Of a stretch of DNA of 22,331 nucleotides, positions 14,728-21,650 are shown piece after piece. Both the position numbers and the translations under genes were made by a program. The stretch is from positions 1-22,331 of the forward strand of contig JAGTUY010000518.1 of assembly GCA_018224455.1 (NCBI GenBank), read 5' to 3'. The notes under the pieces are model-generated. The model saw only the letters and a list, made by a program, of their open reading frames with translations, was not told the origin of the DNA and ran no database searches. The stretch is from Desulfosarcina sp. GTDB lineage: Bacteria > Desulfobacterota > Desulfobacteria > Desulfobacterales > Desulfosarcinaceae. Position 1 is the stretch's first letter. Every line of letters starts with the position of its first letter.

Positions 14728-15221
14728 ACCTTGTATTTACCGAAATCCTCGGGCGAGAGTTTATCAAGATATTTGGCCCACTTCTTCCCCTCTTCGCTGT
14801 CGTCCAAAACCTCTCCGGTCACCTTGCCGCCCTGCGATTTTTCCATCACCCGCTCATCCACGAAGATGGGCGCACGAAAACGAAGGGCCAGGGCGATGGC
14901 GTCACTGGGCCGGGCATCCATGGTAAAGGACCGCTCTTCCGAAGCAAAGTGGATCTCTGCATAGAACGTATTTTCCTTCAGGTCGCAAATGTCGATCCGG
15001 TTGATGTGGACATTGAGCACCTGGGTCAGGTTCTTAAACAGATCATGGGTCATGGGTCGGTCAAATTGAATATCCTGAAGGGCCGACGCGATGGAGGTCG
15101 CCTCGAGCAACCCGATCCAAATGGGCAGGGTTTTATCCCCCTCTTCGGTTTTCAAAAGGATAATGGGCGTATTTGACGCAGGATCCATGGCCAGACCCGC
15201 AATGTTTACCTTATGCAGCAA
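14724..15221 (-). CDS. Bifunctional nuclease family protein (DUF151)
   Basis: A 165-residue protein with the DUF151/BFN core: MLHKVNIAGLAMDPASNTPI, then LPIWIGLLEATSIASALQ, MTHDLFKNLTQVL and the signature ARPSDAIALALRFRAPIFV (about residues 103-121). Characterised members show RNase and DNase activity; the physiological role in bacteria is unclear. It has no C-terminal UVR motif. The start is TTG at 15221, with GGAGAG seven bases upstream. It overlaps the end of miaB by 11 bases, so translation is probably coupled. The pairing with a tRNA-modifying enzyme is consistent with an RNA-related role, but that is inference. Confidence 0.92.
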   Translation of the reverse strand: MLHKVNIAGLAMDPASNTPIILLKTEEGDKTLPIWIGLLEATSIASALQDIQFDRPMTHDLFKNLTQVLNVHINRIDICDLKENTFYAEIHFASEERSFTMDARPSDAIALALRFRAPIFVDERVMEKSQGGKVTGEVLDDSEEGKKWAKYLDKLSPEDFGKYKV

Positions 15222-16632
15222 TGGTCGTCTCTCCTTTTTCCGGCGCGGCGTGTCCGGGTTCGCGAATCAGCCGCCCCCATAGCGAGTGTGCATGTGCTCC
15301 CTCTATCATTATATCCGCAAAGGTCCCTGTCAACAGTTCTTTCTTGGCCAGCAGGTCGTCGGGAACGTCAAAATGAATGATGTGGTTGGATGAGGCGCGG
15401 CCGGACCATCGCATGGGGGGGGCCGCACTGTCGGTATCATCCTTTTTGAGACCCCGGCTGGGACCTTCCACCAGAATTTGCAGGGTGCGGCCAACCATGT
15501 CCCGGTGCTTCGCCATGGTGATTTTTTCCTGAAGATTCAAAAGCGCCTGAAGTCGCTCCTTTTTAACCGATTCGGCAATCTTGCCGGAATAGGCCGTCGC
15601 CGGGGTGCTGGGCCGATCCGAGTACATGAATGCAAAGAGCCCGTCGTACCGGACGGTTTCAATCAGATCCAACGTGGCCTGAAATTGTCGATCGGTTTCA
15701 CCGGGAAACCCCACGATAAAATCAGAGGTAATGGCGATATCGGGGCATGCCGACCTGAGCCCGGCGATCTTCTCGAGGTAGGTGTCACGGGTATACTTGC
15801 GATTCATGCGTTTTAGTATGCCATCATCACCGGATTGCACCGGCAGGTGGATGTGGTGGCACAGCTTTCCAAGACGGCCAAACGTGCGCATCAGATCATC
15901 GGAAAGGTCTTTGGGATGGGAGGTGGTAAACCGTATCCGTTTTAACCCGCCGACATCGTCCACGCGCGCCAGCAATTCGGCAAAGCTGCAAAGCCCCTCC
16001 TTATTGCCGTAGCTGTTGACATTCTGCCCCAGCAGGGTCACCTCCCGGACCCCTTGTTCCACGCGCATCCGAATCTCTTCAGTGATGCGCTCCGGGTGGC
16101 GGCTGGCCTCCCGCCCGCGGACATGCGGCACCACACAATACGTACAGTAGTTGTCGCACCCGCGCATGATGGTGACAAATGCCGACACCTGGCCGTCGGA
16201 TGCAGGACCGACCACCGGACCATCTGCGTCGATGGTGTCCGACAGCTGCACATCCACGATGCGGCACCGGGAAGATTCCACGCGACGAACCATCTCGGGC
16301 AGGCGGAAAATCGCATGCGTCCCGAAAACCAGGTCCACATGAGGCATGCGTTTTAAAATGGCGTCGCCCTCCTGCTGGGCCACACAACCGCCTACGGCAA
16401 CGATCAGGGACGGGTTGGCGATTTTGATTTTGGCCAGGCGCCCAAGAAAACTGAAGGCCTTTTGCTCGGCTTTTTCACGGATGGTGCAGGTGTTGACGAT
16501 GACCATGTCCGCCGATTCGATCGCATCGGTCCCGGTATATCCCAAAGGCGCCAGCACACCGGCAATCTGATTGGCGTCATATACGTTCATCTGGCAGCCG
16601 ATGGTGCTGATATGGAGCAATTTTGAGGTCAT
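15211..16632 (-). CDS. miaB: tRNA-2-methylthio-N6-dimethylallyladenosine synthase MiaB
   Basis: A 473-residue radical-SAM methylthiotransferase acting on i6A37 of tRNA. The N-terminal UPF0004 domain provides three cluster cysteines: C13 (STIGCQMN), C49 (VNTCTIRE) and C83 (VGGCVAQ). The radical-SAM cluster CxxxCxxC is C159, C163, C166 in RGCDNYCTYCVVPHVRGRE. A TRAM domain (about 385-455) ends in DIMIEGAHAHSLWGRL. The TRAM loop has a modest Asp/Ser/Pro insertion (KKDDTDSAAPP) where many homologs are shorter. STIGCQMN and VPHVRGRE favour MiaB over MtaB or RimO. ATG at 16632 has only a distant AAGGGA. It follows the DUF4911 gene by 33 bases and overlaps bfn, making a three-gene minus-strand operon. 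Confidence 0.96.
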   Translation of the reverse strand: MTSKLLHISTIGCQMNVYDANQIAGVLAPLGYTGTDAIESADMVIVNTCTIREKAEQKAFSFLGRLAKIKIANPSLIVAVGGCVAQQEGDAILKRMPHVDLVFGTHAIFRLPEMVRRVESSRCRIVDVQLSDTIDADGPVVGPASDGQVSAFVTIMRGCDNYCTYCVVPHVRGREASRHPERITEEIRMRVEQGVREVTLLGQNVNSYGNKEGLCSFAELLARVDDVGGLKRIRFTTSHPKDLSDDLMRTFGRLGKLCHHIHLPVQSGDDGILKRMNRKYTRDTYLEKIAGLRSACPDIAITSDFIVGFPGETDRQFQATLDLIETVRYDGLFAFMYSDRPSTPATAYSGKIAESVKKERLQALLNLQEKITMAKHRDMVGRTLQILVEGPSRGLKKDDTDSAAPPMRWSGRASSNHIIHFDVPDDLLAKKELLTGTFADIMIEGAHAHSLWGRLIREPGHAAPEKGETTIAA

Positions 16633-16665
16633 GAAAAGAATCGATCCCTTCTGTTCAACGGCGAC

Positions 16666-16944
16666 TTATCCGTTTCCACCGGCCGGTCCTCTGAATGGTT
16701 CTTCTGAAAGGTCGTCCGTTTGTGTATCGTTAACAGGAACCGGTCCCACATCGCAGCCGAGGCCGGTCATGATTCCGTCCACCATGCTTTCACATCCCGG
16801 TGCGATGACCACCTGTACCAGGGCCTGTCGAGGGTCCAGGGTGGACAGAACGGCCACATTGTCATAGGCCTCAAGAATAAATTGGACAAAGCCGATCCGG
16901 CAGCGGTCCACCCGGTAAACGCGTCTGGTTGTTTCCACTGTCAC
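16666..16944 (-). CDS. DUF4911 domain protein, unknown function
   Basis: A 92-residue protein. Its core, RVYRVDRCRIGFVQFILEAY followed by AVLSTLDPRQALVQVVIAPG, resembles the short DUF4911 family commonly placed just upstream of miaB in anaerobic bacteria. The family has no known function; the alternating pattern suggests a compact alpha/beta fold that could bind a ligand. The C-terminal 20 residues are acidic and Gly/Pro-rich and probably disordered. The start is GTG at 16944 or GTG at 16938; an AGGTG stretch precedes both and does not settle the choice. It is the first gene of a DUF4911-miaB-bfn unit, divergent from recJ. Confidence 0.75.
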   Translation of the reverse strand: MTVETTRRVYRVDRCRIGFVQFILEAYDNVAVLSTLDPRQALVQVVIAPGCESMVDGIMTGLGCDVGPVPVNDTQTDDLSEEPFRGPAGGNG

Positions 16945-16957
16945 CTATCACCTGACC

Positions 16958-16972
16958 GTTGTCGTTGACAAC
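16958..16972. repeat. 15-base palindromic site between DUF4911 and recJ
   Basis: GTTGTC and GACAAC flank a GTT spacer, a perfect 6+3+6 inverted repeat in the 109-base divergent gap, 14 bases upstream of the GTG at 16944. It resembles an operator half-site pair, but chance cannot be excluded. No convincing -35/-10 pair was found for either flanking gene. Confidence 0.35.
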
Positions 16973-17053
16973 CCGAAAGCCGTAGAAATGCCGTGAGCGG
17001 CGTCACGCTGTTTCTTGCTTGTTTGAATGCGGCCAATAAGATATGCCCCATCT

Positions 17054-18778
17054 ATGGAAAAACAATGGCAGACCATCAATCCGGACCCGGAAACGGTTCG
17101 CAGCCTGTCCCGTCAGGTTCAATGCAGCCCGCTTATCGCAAGGCTTCTGGCCATTCGGGGCATTCAATCCAAGGTCCAGGCCACCCGATTTCTTCATCCA
17201 TCGTTAAGCGATCTTACCCCGCCAATGGAGCTGGCGGGTATGGGCGGCGCGGTTCTGCGTATCCACCGGGCCCTGGCGGCTGGCGAAAAAATTCTTGTAT
17301 TCGGTGATTACGATGCCGACGGCATCACCGCCACGGCGGCACTGGTCGGCTTTTTAAAGACCTGTGGTGCACGGGTCAGCTACTACATCCCCCACCGGAT
17401 TGCCGACGGCTACGGTCTGGGCGCCGATTTCATCAACAAGCGGGCGATTCCGGCCGGCGTCAGCCTGATCATTACCGCGGACTGCGGCTCAAGCAGCAGT
17501 GAGGCCGTGTCTTTAGCCCGGCAGGCCGGCATCCATACCATTGTCACCGACCATCATCCGGTTGCCGGAATTCCCCGTGCTGCCGTCGCCGTGATCAACC
17601 CCACTCGGCCGGAATGCCATGCGAATCTTGCTCACCTGGCTGGCGTGGGAGTGGCATTTTACCTGATCATTGCCCTGAGGGCCCACCTGAGGAAAACGGG
17701 ATTCTGGAAAAACCGCCGAGAACCCAACCTGAAACACCTGTGCGATTTGGTGGCGGTGGGAACCATCGCCGATGTCGCTCCGCTGATCGGTGAGAACCGG
17801 GTACTGACCACCGCCGGCCTGCGTCAGATCGATCAGGGCGCTCGGCCCGGCATTGCAGCATTGATGGGTATGAGCGGATCGCCGGACACCCCGACGGATG
17901 CGGAAGCCATCGCATACAGACTGGCCCCTCGCCTCAACGCGGCTGGCCGCCTGGTGCACGCCCGTATGGCCTGTGAGTTGCTGCTCACCGGCAGCAGACA
18001 AAAAGCAGACGGTCTGGCCAGGGCCCTTTGCCGGCTGAACCGTCGGCGCCAATCCATGGAGCAAGATCTGCTGGAAACGATCCTGAAACGCCTGCCCCGA
18101 TCGCCGGGACAGATGGCTCAGCCGGTGCTGGTATTGAATGGTGAGCGCTGGCACGAGGGCATTCTGGGCATTGTCGCTTCCCGCCTGGCCCGCCGGTTCA
18201 ATCGGCCAACCGTCACGATCAGCACCCGCAACGGCGTGGGCAAGGGATCGGCCCGCAGCATCGACGGCATTGACCTGTCGGCTGTCCTCGAACGATGTGC
18301 GGATCTTCTGGATCGATTCGGTGGGCATCCCATGGCGGCGGGGCTGTCGCTCCCCACTGCCAATATCACCGCATTCAGAAGCCGTTTGGAAACGGTTGTG
18401 GGTCAAATGACGGCCGATCTCGGCGCAGTACCAACACTGTCAATCGATGCCCACGTTCCCCTGGAGACGATCACGCCGGAACTGATGAACAGTCTGGCCC
18501 GTCTCGAGCCATTCGGTCAGGGTAATCCGTACCCGCTTTTCATGGACACCGGAGTGCGGGTACACGCAAGCAAAACCGTCGGCGATCGCCACTGCCAGAT
18601 GGTTCTGGAAGACGGGTCCGGGAATGGGGGGAGGCACCCGGCCATTCAGTTCAACGTCGCGGGCGTGCCGTCGGGGGTGGATCGGTTCAAGAAAATCGCC
18701 TATCGGCCCCAATGGAATTACTGGAACGGCAGAAAAAGCCTCCAACTCATCGTCGAGGCAACCGACCCGGGATCCTGA
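17054..18778 (+). CDS. recJ: Single-stranded-DNA-specific exonuclease RecJ
   Basis: A 574-residue 5'-3' ssDNA exonuclease for recombination and mismatch repair. The DHH-family metal motifs are present: DYDADG (D85, D87, D89), TADCGS (D143), TDHHPV (D166, H167, H168) and VGTIADVAPL. RLNAAGRL follows, and the DHHA1 domain carries GGHPMAAGLS (about 423-432). A C-terminal OB-fold region ends the protein. TADCG replaces the more usual TVDCG, with the aspartate kept. I chose ATG at 17054 because the product then begins MEKQWQ, like many homologs. ATG at 17027 would add nine residues; neither has a good ribosome site. Length is normal for the family. Confidence 0.95.
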   Translation: MEKQWQTINPDPETVRSLSRQVQCSPLIARLLAIRGIQSKVQATRFLHPSLSDLTPPMELAGMGGAVLRIHRALAAGEKILVFGDYDADGITATAALVGFLKTCGARVSYYIPHRIADGYGLGADFINKRAIPAGVSLIITADCGSSSSEAVSLARQAGIHTIVTDHHPVAGIPRAAVAVINPTRPECHANLAHLAGVGVAFYLIIALRAHLRKTGFWKNRREPNLKHLCDLVAVGTIADVAPLIGENRVLTTAGLRQIDQGARPGIAALMGMSGSPDTPTDAEAIAYRLAPRLNAAGRLVHARMACELLLTGSRQKADGLARALCRLNRRRQSMEQDLLETILKRLPRSPGQMAQPVLVLNGERWHEGILGIVASRLARRFNRPTVTISTRNGVGKGSARSIDGIDLSAVLERCADLLDRFGGHPMAAGLSLPTANITAFRSRLETVVGQMTADLGAVPTLSIDAHVPLETITPELMNSLARLEPFGQGNPYPLFMDTGVRVHASKTVGDRHCQMVLEDGSGNGGRHPAIQFNVAGVPSGVDRFKKIAYRPQWNYWNGRKSLQLIVEATDPGS

Positions 18779-18868
18779 TGCCCGATTCATCCTGCTGGTA
18801 AATGGGTCAACGCCTGTGGCCGCAAACCCTTCGCATCGATTTTTTAATCGACAGGTACCTTTTTTGTC

Positions 18869-18897
18869 TTGCAATGGCCCGGATATCTTTCTTATAA
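18869..18897 (+). promoter_or_regulatory. Predicted promoter for the 18948 gene and the RNase Z-like gene
   Basis: Plus-strand TTGCAA (18869-18874), 17-base spacer, TTATAA (18892-18897), with TATAAG one base on. It lies about 50 bases before the ATG at 18948 in the 169-base gap after recJ. A short A/T-rich inverted repeat (TCGATTTTTTAATCGA) sits just upstream and could be the end of the recJ transcript, though it has no GC stem. Confidence 0.4.
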
Positions 18898-18947
18898 GGA
18901 ATCAGTCAGACGGCATGTACCCATCCATTAATCACAGGTGACCATCC

Positions 18948-19367
18948 ATGGCAAAAGTTTTCAGACCCAGCAATCGCGAATCCAGTATTCTTTCCAGAAT
19001 CGAATCTTCGAAAGAGCATGCCAGACGCACGGCAATCAATATCGTCAGGGATGATCCAACCCGGTTCGCCAATCCCATCGCCATGAAACTAATCGAAGAA
19101 CACCTGGTGGAGACCACAAACAAAAACGCCCTGGAAGAACAGATCCTCAAATGCCTGGACACGCTATGCCATGCCGATGAATTCGATGTGGACTACCAGA
19201 TCGCTCCCTTCAGGAATCTGGTCCAGCAGCCCAACGTGGTCAGCCTTTTTGTGACCGCCTTCGTCATCGAAAAACTGATCCACCACAAATCGGTGGTGGA
19301 CATCTTCGGATCAGACGCAGACATTTACCTCTGCGTGCACAAGCAGGTCGCCAAGCTTCTTCCCTGA
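18948..19367 (+). CDS. Conserved-looking helical protein of unknown function, partner of RNase Z-like gene
   Basis: A 139-residue cytoplasmic protein (MAKVFRPSNRESSILSRIES) that I do not recognise. The first 60 residues are basic and helical, the middle is acidic (HADEFDVDYQIAPF), and the end has alternating hydrophobic and basic segments (VSLFVTAFVIEKLIHHKSVV, DADIYLCVHKQVAKLL). No signal peptide or membrane helix is evident. The ATG has AGGTGA six bases upstream. It is separated from the metallo-beta-lactamase gene by only 8 bases, so the two are almost certainly cotranscribed and may act together. Confidence 0.75.
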   Translation: MAKVFRPSNRESSILSRIESSKEHARRTAINIVRDDPTRFANPIAMKLIEEHLVETTNKNALEEQILKCLDTLCHADEFDVDYQIAPFRNLVQQPNVVSLFVTAFVIEKLIHHKSVVDIFGSDADIYLCVHKQVAKLLP

Positions 19368-19375
19368 GCGAAACC

Positions 19376-20401
19376 ATGGTTCCCAGTTTCCTGCCCCGAC
19401 TGGTCAACAGCCCTTTTGAAGATCCAGCCCTGTTCGTCCCCTTTCGTTATCAGCACCGCGCCATGCTCTTTGACCTGGGGGACATTGCGTCCCTGCCCGC
19501 CCGTGACATTCTCAAAATCACGCACATTTTTATTTCGCATACGCACATGGATCATTTTGTGGGATTCGACCGACTGCTGCGCATTTTCCTCGGCCGGGAC
19601 AAAGACCTTTTCCTGTGGGGTCCACAGGGTTTTCTGGCAAACCTGGAGGGGAAGCTGGCCGGTTATTGTTGGAATCTGGTGGAAAACTACCAGAACCGAT
19701 TCATCCTTCAAGCCATCGAACTGCACCCCAACCGGGCCATCGTCAAAAGCTACGCATGCCGTAACGGGTTTACGGCCGATGGCACCATCCGGGAAATGCC
19801 CTTTGACGGCATCGCCTTCGCTGAGCCGGCGTTCACGGTCAATGCGGTTCATCTCGACCACGGCATCCCCGTCCTAGCGTTTGCCCTGCACGAACGGTTT
19901 CACATCAACATCATCAAAAGGCGGCTGGAAAGCCTGGAATTGGCTCCGGGCCCATGGCTGCGGCGCTTCAAGGCCATGCTCTACAGGGGCGCTGACCCGC
20001 AAACACCGGTGGTGATTCCATCGCCCAACCATCCAGGCTCGGAATTGAGGTTTCCCCTGGGAGAGCTGCAGTCGGCCATTGCGCGCATCACAGCGGGCCA
20101 AAGCCTGGCATATGTGGCCGACGCCGCCGGAACCGGCGAGAATTTAAAAAAAATCCGTAATCTTGCGGCGAATGTGGATCAACTGTTCATCGAGGCGGCT
20201 TTTTCGCATGCCCAGCGGGACATCGCCAGACGAAAACGTCATCTTACCGCCCGCCAGGCCGGTGAACTCGCCCGTTCCTGCCGGGTGAAGCAGTATCACC
20301 TGTTCCACTACTCTCCCCGCTACGCGGATTGTCCCGACCTGTTAGAAGCGGAAGCGGACAAAGCATTTGCGGGGCAAAGGACGCCAGGGAATGAAAACTG
20401 A
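19376..20401 (+). CDS. RNase Z-like metallo-beta-lactamase-fold hydrolase
   Basis: A 341-residue protein of the metallo-beta-lactamase fold closest to tRNase Z. The zinc motif is SHTHMDH (H55, H57, D59, H60). A later histidine lies in AVHLDHGIPVLAFAL, a D-containing strand in AYVADAAGT, and LFIEAAFSH precedes HLTARQAGELAR and LFHYSPRY, the equivalents of the tRNase Z HST and HFSPRY segments. It lacks the conserved N-terminal GT...RN region of tRNase Z, replaced by PRLVNSPFEDPALFVPFRYQ, and it has a longer central region. It may be a diverged tRNA 3'-processing enzyme or a paralog with another substrate. ATG at 19376 has no strong ribosome site; coupling to the upstream gene, 8 bases away, is likely. 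Confidence 0.8.
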   Translation: MVPSFLPRLVNSPFEDPALFVPFRYQHRAMLFDLGDIASLPARDILKITHIFISHTHMDHFVGFDRLLRIFLGRDKDLFLWGPQGFLANLEGKLAGYCWNLVENYQNRFILQAIELHPNRAIVKSYACRNGFTADGTIREMPFDGIAFAEPAFTVNAVHLDHGIPVLAFALHERFHINIIKRRLESLELAPGPWLRRFKAMLYRGADPQTPVVIPSPNHPGSELRFPLGELQSAIARITAGQSLAYVADAAGTGENLKKIRNLAANVDQLFIEAAFSHAQRDIARRKRHLTARQAGELARSCRVKQYHLFHYSPRYADCPDLLEAEADKAFAGQRTPGNEN

Positions 20402-20501
20402 GTGCCTGGGGCGCGTTAAAATCCTTGGGAAGTGGTTTTAGGGGATGGATGGGTTTTGCGGGTTACAAAGAGGGCGGGATTCGTTTAACCCCCTGCACTT
20501 C

Positions 20502-21629
20502 TCACCGATCTGCCATGAACAATCCGGTACCCACCGGCACCGGTGGCGCCATGGTTTCCTGAATCCGGTAGAAGGAGTCCCGCCGTGCCGGCGTAAAACC
20601 GGCCCGGCGGATGATCGTGACGACATCGTCGACGCTAGCCCGGCTGTAGTGACCGGCCTCTTTGTGGACATGTTCTTCCACCAGCACCCCGCCAAAATCA
20701 TCAGCCCCTGCCAGAAGCCCCAGCTGTCCCGCGGAAATGTTTTCCGAAAACCAGGATGACTGAATGTGGCGAAAATTATCCAGCACCAGCCGGGCCACAG
20801 CGATGATTCGCACGTATCTGGCCGGGTGGGCAGGATGTTTCACCCGTTGCGTCAGCGGCGTCCGGCCCGGTTTAAATGACCAGGGGATAAAACTGGTAAA
20901 TCCCGGGGTTAGATCCTGCAGGTGGCGCAGCCGAAGCAGGTGATCGATGATGTCATCATCGGTTTCCACATGGCCGAACATCATGGTGGCAGTGGTCTTG
21001 AACCCGATGCGGTGGGCCTTTTCGCAGACTTCCAGCCACTGGTCGGTGGTGGCTTTACGCGGGGCGATGATCTGGCGAACCGATTCGGTGAGAATTTCGG
21101 CACCTCCGCCGGGGATGGTTCGAATACCGGCATCCCACAAGGTCTGCAGCACGTCGGTAACGGAGCAATTCTCCCGGCCGGCCATGAAAACGATCTCCGC
21201 CGGGCTGAATGGATGGATGTGCACATGCGGACAGGCGCTGCTGATGGTCGCAATGTAGGCCTGCCAGTCCTGCAGCCTGACTTTTGGATTGTGCCCGCCC
21301 TGGAGCAGCACCGTGGTCGCACCTTTAGCGGCAGCGGTTGCCACTTTCTCCGCGACCTCCTGCGGGCTGAGCAGATATGCGTCTGCATCGTGGTTTTTTC
21401 GGCAGAAGGCGCAAAAGGCACAGCCGGTCACACAAACATTGGTGTAGTTGGGATTGGTGTCCACCACAAACGTAACCGTGCCGTCGGGAAAACGCCGGAC
21501 CCGCTCCTGGTGCGCCAGATTCATCAGCTGCCCCATCGGCAAATCGGCAAGCAGTTCAAGCCCCTGAGCGCGATCGTAGCGGTATGTTTTCCCGGGTTTT
21601 GAATTTGGCGATAGTGATCGTCCTGTCAT
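20502..21629 (-). CDS. mqnC: Cyclic dehypoxanthine futalosine synthase MqnC
   Basis: A 375-residue radical-SAM enzyme that cyclises dehypoxanthine futalosine in the futalosine pathway to menaquinone. The cluster motif CxxxCxxC is C66, C70, C73 in NPNYTNVCVTGCAFC; an extra cysteine (C76) follows where many homologs have tyrosine. Other conserved segments are VLLQGGHNP, IHPFSPAEIV, RTIPGGGAEILTE, APRKATTDQWLEV and TTATMMFGHVETDDDIIDHL. The combination of NYTNVC and FIPWSFKPG favours MqnC over MqnE. ATG at 21629 follows the mqnA stop by 21 bases and has only a weak GAG before it. It converges on the RNase Z-like gene, with 100 bases between (20402-20501) that contain no clear terminator. Confidence 0.93.
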   Translation of the reverse strand: MTGRSLSPNSKPGKTYRYDRAQGLELLADLPMGQLMNLAHQERVRRFPDGTVTFVVDTNPNYTNVCVTGCAFCAFCRKNHDADAYLLSPQEVAEKVATAAAKGATTVLLQGGHNPKVRLQDWQAYIATISSACPHVHIHPFSPAEIVFMAGRENCSVTDVLQTLWDAGIRTIPGGGAEILTESVRQIIAPRKATTDQWLEVCEKAHRIGFKTTATMMFGHVETDDDIIDHLLRLRHLQDLTPGFTSFIPWSFKPGRTPLTQRVKHPAHPARYVRIIAVARLVLDNFRHIQSSWFSENISAGQLGLLAGADDFGGVLVEEHVHKEAGHYSRASVDDVVTIIRRAGFTPARRDSFYRIQETMAPPVPVGTGLFMADR

Positions 21630-21650
21630 TTGTTTTCTCGAAATTATCCG

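Noticed and set aside
17513..18406. A 297-codon minus-strand frame within recJ
   Set aside because: recJ has all catalytic motifs in its own frame; the antisense product has low-complexity composition and no family resemblance.
18856..18871. A/T-rich inverted repeat TCGATTTTTTAATCGA as a recJ terminator
   Set aside because: The stem is only six pairs, mostly A-T, and the following T-run is separated by GACAGGTACC-like sequence; too weak to call.
20922..21602. A 226-codon plus-strand frame opposite mqnC
   Set aside because: Antisense to a clear radical-SAM gene and without a start signal.
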